NCBI GenBank assembly: GCA_905182995.1
Contig: CAJJDP010000153.1
Coordinates: 215,846-279,845 of the forward strand
Origin: Paramecium octaurelia
Lineage: Eukaryota; Ciliophora; Oligohymenophorea; Peniculida; Parameciidae
Length of the DNA stretch: 64,000 nt
Direction: 5' to 3'
Positions 1 through 13,216 of the stretch are shown piece by piece. Made by a program: the position numbers and the translations under genes. Each line of letters starts with the position of its first letter. Position 1 is the stretch's first letter. The notes below the pieces were generated by a model that was not told the origin of the DNA, did no database searches, and saw only the letters and a program-made list of their open reading frames with translations.

Positions 1-432
1 ATATCTTTCTTAAACTTTGATCTTACGTTATAAGAGATCATCAGCATATGAATTTTGTTACATCATAAACATTCTGATTGATGATCTTTATTTCAACTAA
101 GTTCGAAATCGATTTAAGTTTTGAAATAGTTTAAATTGATCTATTTTATGAGTCTGACCAATAACATGATTACACTCGTTAACTAAGTTCAAAGCAGTTT
201 TTTATCCTTCCAAATAATCCCTAAAGCAATGTTTCAATTATTCATTGAAGAGAAACGGATTTGGCTACTCCAAAGGGCATTCATTTTCTAAAGGATCCTT
301 GGCAAATCTAACTTTCGATTTCCTTGGACTGCCTTATCTTCTGACACTCGATATCAAATCCTATTGGGTTATATTCTCAATTGATGGCGTGCTATCTTAT
401 GTCACCTTAATTTGATAATTATTTTTTTTCAT
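1..432 (-). CDS. Unknown protein, 3' end beyond window
   Basis: A minus-strand frame opens at an ATG (complement of CAT at 430-432) and runs 144 codons to the window edge without TGA when TAA and TAG are glutamine. The start reads MKKNNYQIKVTQDS. Composition is protein-like: charged, with Asn, Gln, Lys and Leu, and a central stretch with PLENECPLEQPNPFLF. No intron is needed in the visible part. I do not recognise a family. The start was chosen because the upstream sequence is low-complexity AT and the ATG opens a clean frame. The C-terminal part is missing from the window. Confidence 0.6.
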
Positions 433-1257
433 TAAATATAAATTTATTTAAATAAGTGTCATAATCTTATATCTCATTTCAGTTTCTATTATTATTATCT
501 CCCTAAATTAGCATCCTAAAACTTACTAACGTAGATAACAACAACTTATTAGATCATCCAACTTAGCTCACAGTTAGTTTCTATTCGAGTGTGATGAATA
601 GAACTTATTTATTAAAGATACAATTTATTTAATTATAAGTTCACAGCCATAATTCTTTATTTTATTAAGTTCTGCAAATCAATTCAACTGATTAATAAAT
701 TGTTGATTCTTACCAAAACATTGAATGCTGTTCCTAATGCCCATAGAAATAAGACTCAATAATAAAATACTTAAATTGATGATATCCAAGCTGATCATTT
801 TAATATTTAGTAATTTTAAATTGGAAAAATTAGAGCGATCGTAGTTTAGTATAAGAATAATCACTAATTTTTGTTTTTTCAATTTATTACGAAGTAACAG
901 TAAGCAAGTCTTCATTTTATGAAGTTTTTGATGGAAACAAATAAAATTGTGTAATGAAGAGAGTATGTATCATAACACAAAGGAAGTATTACTATATCAT
1001 AGATGTGATTATCTATGAATAGTAGCCTTTGAGGGGTTTGACATTTGAGGCATTTCCAGTTTTTGTATTACGATATATATATTTATATAAAATAATGTAA
1101 TTGAGTATTTATCTAATAATTATTTTTTGGATTAACAGAGATACGATAGCAAATACAAATTCTTATCATAAATTTAGTCATGCCATTTGATTAAAATTGT
1201 ATTATTAAAATATAATTATAATCTCACCGTTTTATACTAAATATATTAATTTATCAA
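433..1257. other. Intergenic stretch, no supported gene
   Basis: AT-rich sequence between two divergent genes. A minus-strand open frame of 78 codons at 679-915 contains a hydrophobic middle, but its length is what chance allows with one stop codon. A short minus-strand stretch near 1030-1060 spells MPQMSNPSK, resembling MPQMSQTP in the kinase gene at 46339-48040. This may be coincidence or a relic. Nothing else is seen. Confidence 0.4.
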
Positions 1258-1678
1258 ATGGTATCCTTGCAGGAATCAAATTCAAATGAACCATCCAAAT
1301 CTTCATATACTTTTAAAACTTTGGTTGAGTTATCAGAAAATTCAACTTGTAACTAATTAGAATATCATCAATAATACATTCCACAACATGCCTTATACTA
1401 ATTACTTGGCAACTTTTAAAACTTTTTTAAGCTTGACAGTTTTGCCTAATTTGCACTATTAGGAGGAGTTTTTCTTGGCAACCTCTACGACTTAAGTGTA
1501 AGTAGGGTTATTTGAATACTCTGAAGCACTTTTCCAATCAAGAATAGGCTCTTTTTTTGCCTTCTTACTTGCTAATACTTGTTATCTAAGAATAGGAGCT
1601 GATAATGTGATATTGAGTATCACTATAACTATAAGCAACTTTATCATTGATATTTTAATAATATAAATATTATGCTGA
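1258..1678 (+). CDS. Small multi-span membrane protein
   Basis: ATG at 1258 and TGA at 1676-1678. The frame changes between two protein-like halves, and a 25-nt GT-AG intron at 1502-1526 joins them exactly, giving about 131 residues. The N-terminal 65 residues are polar. Three hydrophobic segments follow: one around FAQFALLGGVFLGNLYDL, one around SRIGSFFAFLLANTCYL, and one at the C-terminus (VILSITITISNFIIDILII). The order 'hydrophobic segment, R-x-G, FF, hydrophobic segment' is faintly like the membrane domain of ABCG transporters, so this could be a fragment of one, but there is no ATPase nearby. The family is otherwise unrecognised. Confidence 0.45.
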
Positions 1679-1958
1679 TTATAATTTCCATTAGCCTGAA
1701 TTTTTATGTATTCTTCTTATGAACTGTTCGAGTGATTTGTGATTTCAAAATACTGATATTAGATGTGTAAATGTGAATTTAAATAATGAAGTACAAAAGC
1801 AAATATTTAAGAACTTGTCTTTAATTATAATATATGTTAATCTTTGCCCAAAATTCTTTTATAAAATGTAAAATTCTACAATTTGATGATGAATGCTGAA
1901 TTTAATTGGTAATAATTTGATATTGATGATTTGAATAAATAATTTTAATAGAAATAAA

Positions 1959-4900
1959 ATGTAAAATAATAATAATATTGATTTGCAAGGTGACGACTAG
2001 CAAATTGATATTTAATAAGAAGATTACTTCGAAGGACACTTACTTAATCGTATGCTTAAATTATTATTTAAGTTTAACAAAATTAATAGTATATTTAAAT
2101 ACTAGAGCTTAATGAGGATGAAGATCCAGGATTTTTGTTTTTGTTGAAAGAAACGAATGTCCCTGAATTAGAACATGCTATACTGCAAGATACATAAATG
2201 TTCTTCGAAAGAGAAGCAAGGCTCTATAATTATATTGCCAAATTATTGTACTTGACAGAGATAGACACATAAGGTAGACTACTCAAAAATATTTATTATT
2301 AGATGCTCCTAAGTTAACTAAGCTATTGACATTGTTTATTGAGATTCATGAGATTGGATAATATTCTGAATATGCTCAAATGTTATAATAATAACATTCT
2401 ATTGGATTTCTTATTGATAGTGATCTATAAATGATTGATTTATTGTAGAATATAGTTTTAAGGCAAGAAACCAATAATTCAAAAAAAGATTTATTCTTTG
2501 TAATCGGAAGATATTTGCCAAAATTTTTAATATTTTCAATTAATCCTCCCAAACCATTTGTGACTAAAAACTAAATTAAATCTTTACAAAACTAGATTGT
2601 TAGTAAAATCAATAATTAACTATTTGAAACTAATATTGTAACACCTTAAAAGTTATGTTTGTTAGCCTTTTCTTATCTTTCTGATCCTGAGTTAAATTAT
2701 TAATTGTACTATGAAACAATTTGTATCCTGAAATAAACACTTGAAAGGTATGTCATATGCATAAATTATTTAGTCTTTTGGAAAGCAATAACACAGAAAA
2801 AAGTATATATAGCGAAATCAGATATCTAATAGAATTTTTCTTGTTATTCACACCCAATTAAAATCTCTTGAAATGCTTCTTCAAGATCAATTTTCATACT
2901 TCCCTCTATAATAGTATCAAAATATGTTCATCTGCTTAGGGAATCGATAAAGAAACCAGTTGGTTCAAAGACTCTTTTATTATAAGGTATATGGTAAGTT
3001 TAATTATAAAAATTCTGAGTTCTGATAAGGTTGATGACGAATTCACTGATATGTTATATGATGATTTCTTAGAATGTTTGAAACAAAAATAATTGGATCT
3101 GATAACCAAAGTGATCATACCTATTTTGAATAGTCAACAGGTTCAATTAGTACCTGTGTGTTTCCACCCAGAATTAAGTGTGGCTGAAAGCAAAGCACAA
3201 TTTAAAACTTTTTCAGAAAACAATACTAAGATGATGGCGTAGAAGTTAATTGAGTAGGATGATGAGTCATTTGAGAAGAACGATTATATGAAATAGAATT
3301 ACTATTATTCTTAATTGAGGATGTAGCCAATACATTTTATTCCCAAAACAGTGACAGGGAAATAATTGAGTTAATTATTAAAGGAAAACATAACCATTCA
3401 AAATTTGAGAGAAGGTTCAATTAATGATATAAAGGTGATTAAACCAGTTACTTAGGAACTTTCGTTTAATAGTAATTATAAAAAGCCATTACTGGTTTCC
3501 TTTGGATAAACGATGGGAGGTTTTGTAAGGGTAGTTGATAAACTTAAAGTGAATGTAGGTGAAGCTAGAGTAGAGAAAAAGTTTCGGATTTATTAAATGA
3601 ATTGTCAATTTTTTGTTAGATTGAGGAATTTCAAGAGGAAATTGTTTAGAGTGAGGAATTCTTATAATATCTAATATCATTAATTGATAAGAATAAACAA
3701 AAATAAATAGAAACTATATATGGAAGGCTCAATTCATTGATTTATTCAAAGTTAGTTCAGTTCTTCGAGGAGAAACCATATCTAAATGTAGTAGCAATAT
3801 TGAAATTTCGAATCTTGAAGCAGATAGTGATTAAGGCAGAATATTAATTGTATTTAATGAAGTAGAAATAATAAGTAGATATTAAAAGATTCTAATATAA
3901 TTTGGGATTGATTGTTAAGAAATAGAAGATGAATTAACATGTTTGGTATAGAAATATTAAATAATTCTAATAATAAAAGTAGGAAGATCCAAATATTGAT
4001 AAATTAGAGAAGAATTAAAATGATGAAGATTCACATTTGGAAATTCTTGTAAAATGTCTACTTCAATTATTAGATCATTAGTCAATTAGCATAACAATAC
4101 TTGAGTCTATACAATCATCAAATATTATAAACTTCATTATTAAATATCTTGAAATCAATTTAGCATAATTGAAAAGTTCAAAAACATTTCATCAAATAAT
4201 AAAGTTAATCTATTGCTTAGCATAAAATGAAATGACATTGAAGCTATTCATAACAAAATAGAAAGAATGTTTATTTAGATAAATGGAGTTAGTTAATTAG
4301 CAACTACTAATAGGTATTTAAACTGACAATGATGAATTAAATGAAAACAAAGAATTTATGTCATTGTATGAATATGTGGAAGGTAGTTTATATGCTGCAA
4401 AATTCATTACAATAAAATATTTACCTTAAAATTATTAATATAATGAAAATCCTAATATTATTAAGCATTAAATGTATAGACCCTTTATGAAAAGATTGGC
4501 AGTTGAAAAGTGTAAAATAGCGACTGATGCAAAATACATGTTTAGCATGAAAGATTATTATCAAGAAACTAATAATCCATCATAAGCTAAAATGTAAAAG
4601 CTTATGGAGGAGATATCAACAATTGGAGAGATTCTACCCATTGAAGCAACCAATTCCATATTCATAAGATATGATTAGGAGAGAATGGATTGTATGAGAA
4701 CCATCATTTTTGGTGCCAGTGGTACACCATATGCACATGGAGCATTCTTGTATGATCTATATTTTGAAGAAGATTATCCACATAAACCTCCAAAGATTAG
4801 ATTGGCTACTACTGGATATGGTACAGTTCAGTTTAATCCCAAATTATATAATTGTGGACAAGTTTGTTTAGATTTAGATAGTATATGGGGTAATAGTTGG

Positions 4901-5497
4901 AAGGCTAATGACTCCAAAATATTCTAACTATTAGTTTCAGTTCAATCTCTAGTGATGAGTGAAAATGTTATGTTTAATGAACCAGGATTGGAATCTTAGA
5001 TGGCAACTCCTATTGGTGAATAAGCTAATAGAGGATATTGTAATTTCATTAAGATTTAAAATATTAGATATGCTATGATAGAATAATTAACAAATCCCCC
5101 AAGAGGATTTGAAGATGTAATTAAGAAGAGTTTCTATTTGCGTAAGGAATTGATAATGAAGGAGATTGAATTATGGATAGAATAGGCCGATTTGCCAGCA
5201 ACTTATAATCAACAATAGAATTATTTTCCATACAACTTTCAACCTCAATTATATAAATAAAGTTTGATAAAAATATATGAGGAACTGAAAGTGGAATTAG
5301 AGAAATTGAAGTTTGATATTGTAAAAGATTTCCAAGTTTATCTAAGGGAGAAAGAAATCAGTTTTAATGTAGATACTCTTTAATAATAATAAAAACAAAT
5401 ACCTCGTAAAGTGATGCTCATGCCTTAAGGTTTGAATATCAATGAGATTGATGTCAGTTATAATGATAATCTAATAAAGAAAATTCGATTCAAATGA
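1959..5497 (+). CDS. Large ubiquitin-conjugating enzyme (BIRC6/UBE2O-type E2)
   Basis: About 1146 residues. The C-terminal part holds a UBC fold (about 4622-5110): the core runs YLYFEEDYPHKPPK-like into FNPKLYNCGQVCLDL, where the Cys of VCL is the thioester cysteine, followed by W, then SVQSLVM and the NEPG motif. The FNP in place of HPN and the position near the C-terminus of a very large chain fit the BIRC6/UBE2O branch, which transfers ubiquitin to substrates or itself. The long N-terminal region is helical and Gln-rich, with no BIR domain that I can see. Three introns are clear (23, 29 and 26 nt; the first follows ...HLLNR). A fourth frame change near 3525-3568 needs an intron with length 2 modulo 3; the 20-nt GT-AG at 3549-3568 fits. 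The start ATG has an in-frame TGA 27 bp upstream. The neighbour 20 bp downstream is a ubiquitin E1. Confidence 0.85.
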
Positions 5498-5516
5498 TAA
5501 AAATCTTCAGAATTTT

Positions 5517-8500
5517 ATGAGTAGATACATAGGAGCTATGGATTTGGATGCAGTCAAGAAACAAAGTGAATCTACTATTTTCATTCACACTTTGAATGGT
5601 TTAGGCATTGAAATAGCAAAGAATATAGTTATATCAGGTGTAAAAAGATTGATCCTATTTGATCCAGAACTAGTTTAGATGAGTGACTTGGGTAGCAACT
5701 TTTATTTAACAGAAAAAGATTTGGAAATGAGAAGAGATTTGGGTGTTCTTAATAAATTGAAACATTTAAATCCATACGTTTAAATTGATGTTCTCTAAAA
5801 TAGTTTGGATGAATTGAATTTAAATGAAATTTAAGTATTTGTCACTTAGGATCCAGCTATTGCAAGGACAGTATCAAATAAAAAGAAACTTGCAGTTGTC
5901 TTGGCATAAACAAGAAACATTTTTGTCAGAATTGTAACTGATTTTGGAAATGAATATGTAGTGGAAGACAAGGATGGTGAGTAATTATCAGTAGTCAACA
6001 TTGAGAATATATCTAATAATGTTGTGACTTTGTTTTAGAATCAAAATCATAATCTAACAGAAAATGACTTAGTAATTATTAAAGAGGTCAAATAAGAATA
6101 AGGCATTGGATAGAGTTACAATTAGGTATTCTAAATAAAGAATGTGAAAAGATAATCATTTGAATTAGTAACCAATATAGAATTTACTAATTATATTAGT
6201 CATGGTATAGCTTATCAATAGAAATATCCAATTAAGTTGTAATTTGATAGAATTTAAAATGTGATTAGTTCTTTAAATCATTATTGTTATAATATTGGAA
6301 CTTTTGAAGGAATTGATATGATAACAAGAGATATCATTCATTTCTGTTTGAATACTATTGCAAATGATTTATTAACTCATAATTGGGACATTGAAAAAAT
6401 CAAAATGTTTATCACCTAAATGAGATTATCAGATCTAAGCTAAATACTCTATTTCAAATACAAAGAAGATGTGTTTACTAAATATCAAGAATAGTTGTTA
6501 TCTTTATTAACATTATTGTCAATCAATACATAATTGCAACCATTATGCGCATTAGTAGGTGCAATGGCAGCCTAAGAAGCTTTGAAAGCCATAAATAAAA
6601 AACATACTCCAATCCATTAAGTCTATGTTTAATCATTTGAAGATGTACTTCCATTTAAATTGACAGAATTGAATTTTGTTTAAGTGAGTCAATCTAATGA
6701 TCTTGAAATTAATTTGAATAAATACTAATAATTCATGTTGAAATTCGGATTCAATTAGAATTAAAATACAAGATATAACAATTTGGCTAACACAATTGGA
6801 AATATCAACTAAATATTTAATGCTGATGTGTTTGTGGTTGGAGCTGGAGCCATCGGATGTGAATTACTTAAGAATTATGCAATGTTAGGTGTTAGTAAAC
6901 ATGGGAAAATATATGTCACTGATCCAGACATCATTGAAAACTCAAATCTAAGTCGTTAATTCCTTTTTAGAGAAAAGCACATTAGGTAACCTAAAAGTTT
7001 AACTGCAGCTGCCGTTGTCAAATAGATGAATCCAGATATCAACATAGTGGCAAGAATAGATAAAGTATGCCCAGAAACTCAAGATATCTATCATAATAAC
7101 TTTTACAAACAAATGAAATGTTTGACTAATGCATTGGATAACGTATAGGCTAGATTATTTATGGATTCTAAATGTATTGAAAATGAAGTGCCATTAATTG
7201 ATAGTGGTACTTTGGGATCAAAAGGACATGTACAATCTATTATCCCATATGCTACTGAAAGTTATGCAAGCAAATAAGATCCTGAATAAAACAATGATAT
7301 ACCATATTGCACTTTGAAAATGTTTCCAGAATCTAATATCCATTGTTTAGAATGGGCCCGTGATAAGTTTGAATAGTACTTCTTTAGAAAACCATAAGCT
7401 TTGGTGTAATTTATAGATGATCGATTTCAATAATAATAAACTGTAGAAATGGTCATCAAAGTACTAAAAAAATATCCTACTACTTTTAAAGACTGTGTAA
7501 TAATGGGAAGATTAAAATTTCAGAAACTATTCAATTAGGATATTATATCTTTGATGAATGCTTATCCCTTTAGTTCTCAAACTACAGGAGGTCAACATTT
7601 TTGGGCTCCTCCTAAGAGATTTCCTCAACCAATTGAATTTGGTGAAGAATTTACATTTAAATTTGTTGAAGATTTTGCTATATTAACAGCATAAATCTAC
7701 AATATTGCAATTCCAAATTAATATCATTTGAATCTCATACTACAGAATGTTCAGATTCCAAAGATGGGCATAGAAAAGAATAAGATTCAATAGATAGTCG
7801 AGAGATAAGTTAAAAACAATGACTCGTAATAATAGATGGAAATTGAAGACAAAAATTATGACCAACTTATTTAAGAGGCTATAACATTATTATGTGAGGT
7901 TTAACCAAAAAAACCATAGCCTAAACAATTTGAAAAGGATGATGACTATAATCATCATGTATCCTTCATTACAACTGCCACTAATGCTAGAGCAATAAAT
8001 TATGGTATCCAATAAGTCGATTGGATGTGGACCAAATTAAAAGCAGGAAGAGTAAGATAATATTTATAATCTTTTTTTCTAGATTATTCCAGCCATGGCA
8101 ACCACAACCTCGTGTATTGCAGCCCTACAGACTTTGGAATTGATTAAAATACTATAGAAGTCTACTTAACATCGAAATACATACTTAAATGTTGCCATTC
8201 CATTTATGATGTAGAGTCAACCAGGAAAAGCATAATAAGTAATTAAATTATTTATTATTATTAGTATGAATTGAAAAGCGGATTAAGTATTTCAATCTGG
8301 AATAAATTGAATCTCAGGATTAAGAAATTGACTGAACCATTGTAATACATAGTGTATCAAATTGAAAAGATGATAGGAGAAGAGATAATTAGTCTCTAAT
8401 AAGGGGCAAAAGAGTTCTATATGAAAAAAATGATACCTGAAGATGAGATTAAAAGATATGATTACATCAATTCTCCAATTAACAAATGCATATAGGTATA

Positions 8501-8595
8501 TTTTAATAATAATTTAGTTTATTGATGATTCATCAAAAATAAATGGGTAAATAGGCAACAACAAATCGTTTGTAGTGCTAATCACTCTAGTGTGA
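5517..8595 (+). CDS. UBA1: Ubiquitin-activating enzyme E1
   Basis: Exactly 999 residues after removal of three introns (31, 26 and 22 nt, near 8052, 8238 and 8495). It activates ubiquitin with ATP and passes it to E2 enzymes. The N-terminal inactive adenylation half begins [15 protein letters not shown] with [12 protein letters not shown]. The active adenylation domain has the nucleotide motif [14 protein letters not shown] (about 6835) and the downstream D in [18 protein letters not shown]. The catalytic cysteine is in [10 protein letters not shown] (TGC at 7308-7310), the classical E1 P-x-C-T-L-K motif. A C-terminal ubiquitin-fold region follows, ending [11 protein letters not shown]1 and UBA6 types are both possible. 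The start lies only 20 bp after the preceding gene's stop; the first residues align with the usual E1 beginning, so the N-terminal extension seen in animals is absent. Confidence 0.95.
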
Positions 8596-8807
8596 TTGTC
8601 AGATACTATGATTAATTGAGTTGTGATATATTCACTATTTTAATACATTTTTTGTATCTTCTAAATTGTAATGATGGTTAAACCAATTTTAGGAATTAGA
8701 GAAATTAAAGTAGAAGATAGAAATTTGCAATAATTATTTGGAGTAGTCTATAAAATATATAAATAAAATCAAATATAAAATCAATATAAATCTTATAATT
8801 AATATAT
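8596..8807. other. Spacer between E1 and V-ATPase H
   Basis: About 210 bp, rich in AT. A frame from ATG around 8671 (MVKPILGIREIKVEDRN) looks protein-like for about 25 codons but stops before the next gene. It might be an upstream exon of the V-ATPase subunit, but the intron needed would be about 75 nt, far longer than others here. Confidence 0.3.
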
Positions 8808-10305
8808 ATGTTTAGAAACAGGAAATACTTCTGTCAGTCCATTACATTTTATCAATAAGAACAACTGCTAAACAAAGTGTTGAAGGACTGCGAAGACTGC
8901 TTCAAACAATTGGATCAACATGGAAAATCTATAAAGAGAGATACAAAAGACATGTTCATTAAATTTACACAAGCAAAAGTATTGATTCATTTGAATCATT
9001 AGTTATAAGACCAAAAGAAATTATTAGAGACTGACTCTGTTGGTGTATTTCAAATGCTATTGGATATAATCGAAAATGTAGCACATGATAAACCTTTGAT
9101 GACATATATATTGACCACCATTGATGCAATAATATCTGGTATAATTGTGTAATGAAATCGTAGAGAATCAGAGACTGTTCAAATAATTCATGCGAGCATT
9201 GACACCACAAGTTGTACCTAAATTGAAATAATTCTTGTTTCTTGACGGATATGACAAAGTGGTTTATGAAGCAGCAGCTAAGATAGTCACCATGATCATA
9301 GCTGAAGAAGGAGGAAATGATGCAAAAGAGTGGGTCATATTGTTTATTGGAGGAATAGGTATATTATATTATAAATCTAGGAAATAAACTAAAGATTTCA
9401 GATTAAATGATTATGCCAATATGTGTGCATTTTCTCAAACACGATTCATTAGCAATATAATTTATTAAGAGTGGTGGAGTAAAGATGTAACTATAATCAT
9501 ATATCTAAATATATAGAGTATCTAATCAATTGATCAAGTATCCAACAGACTTGCATATAGCTTATTACACAATTTTAGCGTTATGGTTATTGAGTTTCAC
9601 TAGTGAATCAATTCCATTATTCAATGATCCATAACTTGGTTTGATCAGAATGATTATAGAATCAGTGTAAAAGATTTCAAGAGAAAAAATCTTAAGAGTT
9701 TCCTTTGCTTGTTTCAAGAATTTGGTTGATGTATCAGCTTAATGCATTGAATTGATGGTTGACAATGGATTAATCAAAGTGGTTGATTTATTGTTGAAAG
9801 GAAATCTCAAAGATTAAGATTTAATAGATGATATCAAATATGTTGGAGAGATATTGGAGAAGAATATGAAGATTTTAACGTATTATGATAGATTAAGAAT
9901 ATTAGTTCATTTGAAAAATACGTGAAGGAATTAAATGCTCAAAATTTGACTTGGAGTCCAGTACATACAGAGAAATTCTGGAAGGAGAATGTCAAGAAGT
10001 TCGAAGAGAATGATTTCTTACTTATTAGGTAATTGATGTGTGAGTAGAGTATAGGAAATTAGCAGAAATCTTAAAATCAAATAATAATTAAAATATTGCT
10101 GTGGCTTGTTATGATTTGGGAGAATTTTGTAGATTCCATCCATTTGGTAAAGTGTAATATAATTAAATATAAATTCATTAGTGTTTTAGAATAATTAAAT
10201 GCAAAATAAGAAATTATGAAATAAGCAAGGAATGATGATTAGATGATTAGAGAGAATGCATTGTTGTCATTACAAAAAATCATGTTGCATAATTGGTAAG
10301 TTTGA
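8808..10305 (+). CDS. V-type H+-ATPase subunit H
   Basis: 456 residues after five introns (25, 22, 26, 26 and 28 nt). Subunit H is the regulatory subunit of the V1 sector that couples V1 to V0 in acidifying membranes (contractile vacuole and food vacuoles in ciliates). The sequence is all-helical (HEAT/ARM-like). Family landmarks are visible in order: the TYILTTIDAII segment, KIVTMIIAEE, FKNLVDVS, the strongly conserved LTWSPVHTEKFWKENV, then AVACYDLGEFCRFHPFGK and a C-terminal RENALLSLQKIMLHNW. Animal and yeast homologues have about 460-480 residues, so this is full length. The ATG at 8808 is the first in frame before the conserved part. Each intron was placed because it restores these motifs. 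Confidence 0.93.
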
Positions 10306-10365
10306 GAGAACATTAATATATATATATATATTAAACAGTATATTCAAATATTAATTAATTTATAA

Positions 10366-11758
10366 ATGTCTGAATAGTAATCAGGTTAAGTAATCAATTA
10401 TTTGTGATTCTGTAGGATTAATTGGATGTAACAGCAATGATGGATGAGTTGTATGACAAATTAATTTTATTGAATTATGAACAAAGTTATTTAAAATAGA
10501 AGTAAGTCAAATTCTATATCTATTATTAGAGGTGGTAAACCTTTGAATAGAGCATATTTTGTAAATCAAACTAATTCTAGTGAATAATTCAATTAATTCA
10601 AAACGTAACTTTTGAATTGTATTTGAATAGATTAGTCAAATGGCTATTTCAATAAAGCGATGTACAGACCAGTGATTTTAACAAACTTGATGATCCTGTG
10701 ACTTTATCTCAGAATATAAGTAATTTCTTTATACTTATGTAATAGTAAATGAATTGAAAAATATTGGGATCGAAGTTGACTTTCCTCCCCTTAAATTGAA
10801 ATAAGGATTTGGAGAATATGTTGTTTACGTGTTGCTGTAATTAGCAACCAAAGCATTACAAAAAAAGAAATTCCAATACAAGAAAGCCAAAATTGAATAA
10901 TAATCTTAAACGTAACCTACCATCCTAATCCATTAGAAGACAAGATGATGAACCAGTCTAAGAAACAGGAAGTGTGTCATCAGATTCAGATCCAGAGGTA
11001 GCATCAGAAGAAGAGCCTGAAGATGTATTTACTGAATAGGGGTTCCAAAAAGAGTAATATATTATTCAAATCTGAAAGCGAAGATAAAATGGTTATAGAA
11101 TCCAATGTAAATCCAAAGGAATGGGCTAAGGAAGTTGAAAGAGCAGCTTAGAAGATTAAGATAGTTATCAAACCAGATGCTGGAGAATGGAGATAACATT
11201 TTGATGCCACCAAATAATACTCAAATTAAATTAAAACTATTCTCCCAGAAGCAAGAATCAAATTAGAGAGAATGAGTGACGAATTGGGAGAAATCTTAGA
11301 TAGAATCACAAAAAGAGAATATAATATCAATGAGAATATGAGTGAAATGGTAAGCAATCTACTTAATTCTAGTGTGCTGAATTCAAAAAGAAAAATGAAG
11401 AATATAAAAAAATTGAACTCTAATATCAAAATTACACAAATGCCAAAAAAGAAATGACTGATTAATATAAACAAATATAAGAGAAATTTGAAACTGTTCA
11501 AAACAAATTGAATGAACATGGTAGTGTCTCCACCAATTAATCTCCAGTCATCAGTATCAAAGCTGGTCTCACTAAATTGAGAGTATTTCTATCATACTTA
11601 CTATTTAATAGTTGGAAATCAAATAGATGGATCTAAGGATTGGAGTTCTATCTCACACAATCCTTCAAAGAACATTTCATGATGCCAAAGCTATTTAAGA
11701 AAGAGACTATCATGAACATGGACTCATTTTAAATGAGTCAGATGAATTAACAGATTGA
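10366..11758 (+). CDS. IFT57: Intraflagellar transport protein IFT57
   Basis: About 400 residues. IFT57 is a peripheral subunit of the IFT-B complex that moves cargo into cilia. The N-terminal calponin-homology-like part contains MDELYDKLILLNYE, DDPVTLSQNI and DFPPLKLKQGFGEYVVYVLLQLATKAL, matching the family closely. A short acidic linker follows, then PKEWAKEVERAAQKIKIVIKPD and a long coiled coil ending in KAGLTKLRLEIKQMDLRIGV. At least seven introns of 23-29 nt are needed, which makes it the most intron-dense gene here. One join in the acidic linker (about 11030-11060) is unresolved. An ATG-led frame at 11272-11457 that reads through an intron is only a partial view of this gene. It starts 60 bp after the V-ATPase H stop. 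Confidence 0.92.
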
Positions 11759-12640
11759 AATATATATATTAATACACCAGTCATCTTATTAATAATTATA
11801 TAAAATACCTAGTTGCACAAAGAAATGCAATATGATCTAGTTGCAACTTTTATTTAACAATTTTTACTTAATCTTTTATTTTGGCAAAAGTACACTCGAA
11901 GTTGCATAAGGTCCATTTGGAACTTCCATTCGATATATTCTCTTTTTAGAATCATTCATGTAAAAATGTAATATTTATCTTCTTTTTATTATTATTATAA
12001 AATTAAAGTTATTACATAAATAAACTTAGTATGAGAAAAGTTATCATTCGATTAAATCAAACCTGATACTACTTAGGAGATAACCAAAGAAGATGATTAT
12101 TGAAGGAGGAAAAGAAATAACCAAAGCCCATTCAACTCCATAAAATAAACAAAGACTCTATAAAGCAGAAAGGCTATGGCTGAGTCTCCAGATAAGAAAT
12201 TTCCAAGGACCTTCTTCACCCTCTTAAAGCCAAGGACAAAAAAATTTCAAACTAAAAGTGCAATAAAAAACTTAAACCATAACATGTTGAAGATAATGAT
12301 GAAGGCTGGAAAGTAGTCTATAATAAAATCCAAGAAAAATGTTTAATAATAATAAGAACAAGCTAGATTATAAGCTATAAAAAGTTGATGCTGCTTAAAA
12401 AGCTAGAATTTCTGTTGCCTATTGCAATAAATACAGTAAATATCAATTTATAATTTTTAATTTAACAACAATTGTAATTTTTTTTTAATTACTCCTTTTA
12501 TTGAAGGAATATTAGAGAAATCTAATTTCATATAGAATCATTTGGAACTTATTATCATTTCTTCTTCAATTTTTCTTATTATTACACCAAATCATAGCTT
12601 TTATTTTGTAATAACTTTTTTTAGGATTTATTTAGTAAAT
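11759..12640 (+). other. Weak coding island between IFT57 and a relic
   Basis: Stretches at about 12050-12440 look protein-like on the plus strand, for example HVEDNDEGWKVVYNKIQEK in one frame and KNKLDYKLQKVDAAQKAR in another, near many lysine and glutamine codons. I could not join them with introns of usual size or find a convincing start. A small lysine-rich gene or a decayed one is possible. The rest is AT-rich spacer. Confidence 0.25.
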
Positions 12641-13216
12641 GTTACTTGAACTCAAAACTTCTTTGTGAATTTTGATCCTAACCCTCAACATGACAACTCT
12701 TTTTTTGCTTAAGAAATTAAATCAATTATGATCTTGTTGATCTGTTAGGAAATTGAAGTTTATTATTATTAGGTGATTATCCCTTAGATTAATTTAATGA
12801 CAATTATTATTGAAAACTTGAATTATCATGTCTATTTTATTTAATATCAGACATTTCAGTTTTGATTTAATTTGATTTTTTTTTGCTTTGTTTTCTTAAG
12901 TATTATGATTCACTTGAATATTGCTTTTTGATGAATTCTGTTTATTAATAATTCTTTGGCTTATACTATGAAGTATTAATCTGATAAATTTTATTCATCA
13001 AATCCTTAAAAATCTTTGTGTTCGCAATATTATTAAGTGAATTCAAAAGGTGTTTCGGTGAATCCTTGTGTTCTTTTTACTTTTATTGAATTCGAGGGAA
13101 CACATATTGTTTATTTGTTTCACTCTTTACAAACCTTTCCTCTATTGTTTATAATGATTTTAATTTAGAATTTTATAAGATCAATATCTCTTGAACCGGT
13201 TTTTAATAATTATTGA
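12640..13216 (+). pseudogene. Probable decayed gene, three frame segments
   Basis: Three consecutive protein-like segments lie in different frames. The first (about 12650-12865) includes NFDPNPQHDNSFFAQEIKS. The second (about 12840-12940) includes FLKYYDSLEYCFLMNS. The third (12968-13216) includes VNSKGVSVNPCVLFTFIEFE and ends at TGA. A 34-nt GT-AG intron (12940-12973) would join segments two and three, but no GT-AG pair of usual length joins one and two. It is either a pseudogene with a frameshift, a sequencing error, or an unusual intron. No family is recognised. It is hydrophobic and membrane-like in parts. Confidence 0.35.

Noticed and set aside
679..915. A 78-codon minus-strand frame with a hydrophobic centre
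   Set aside because: With only TGA as stop and high AT, frames of this length are expected by chance; no supporting start context or family match.
11226..11519. A 97-codon hydrophobic minus-strand frame
   Set aside because: It is antisense to the IFT57 coiled coil, whose Glu/Lys/Asn codons read as Phe/Leu/Ile on the other strand.
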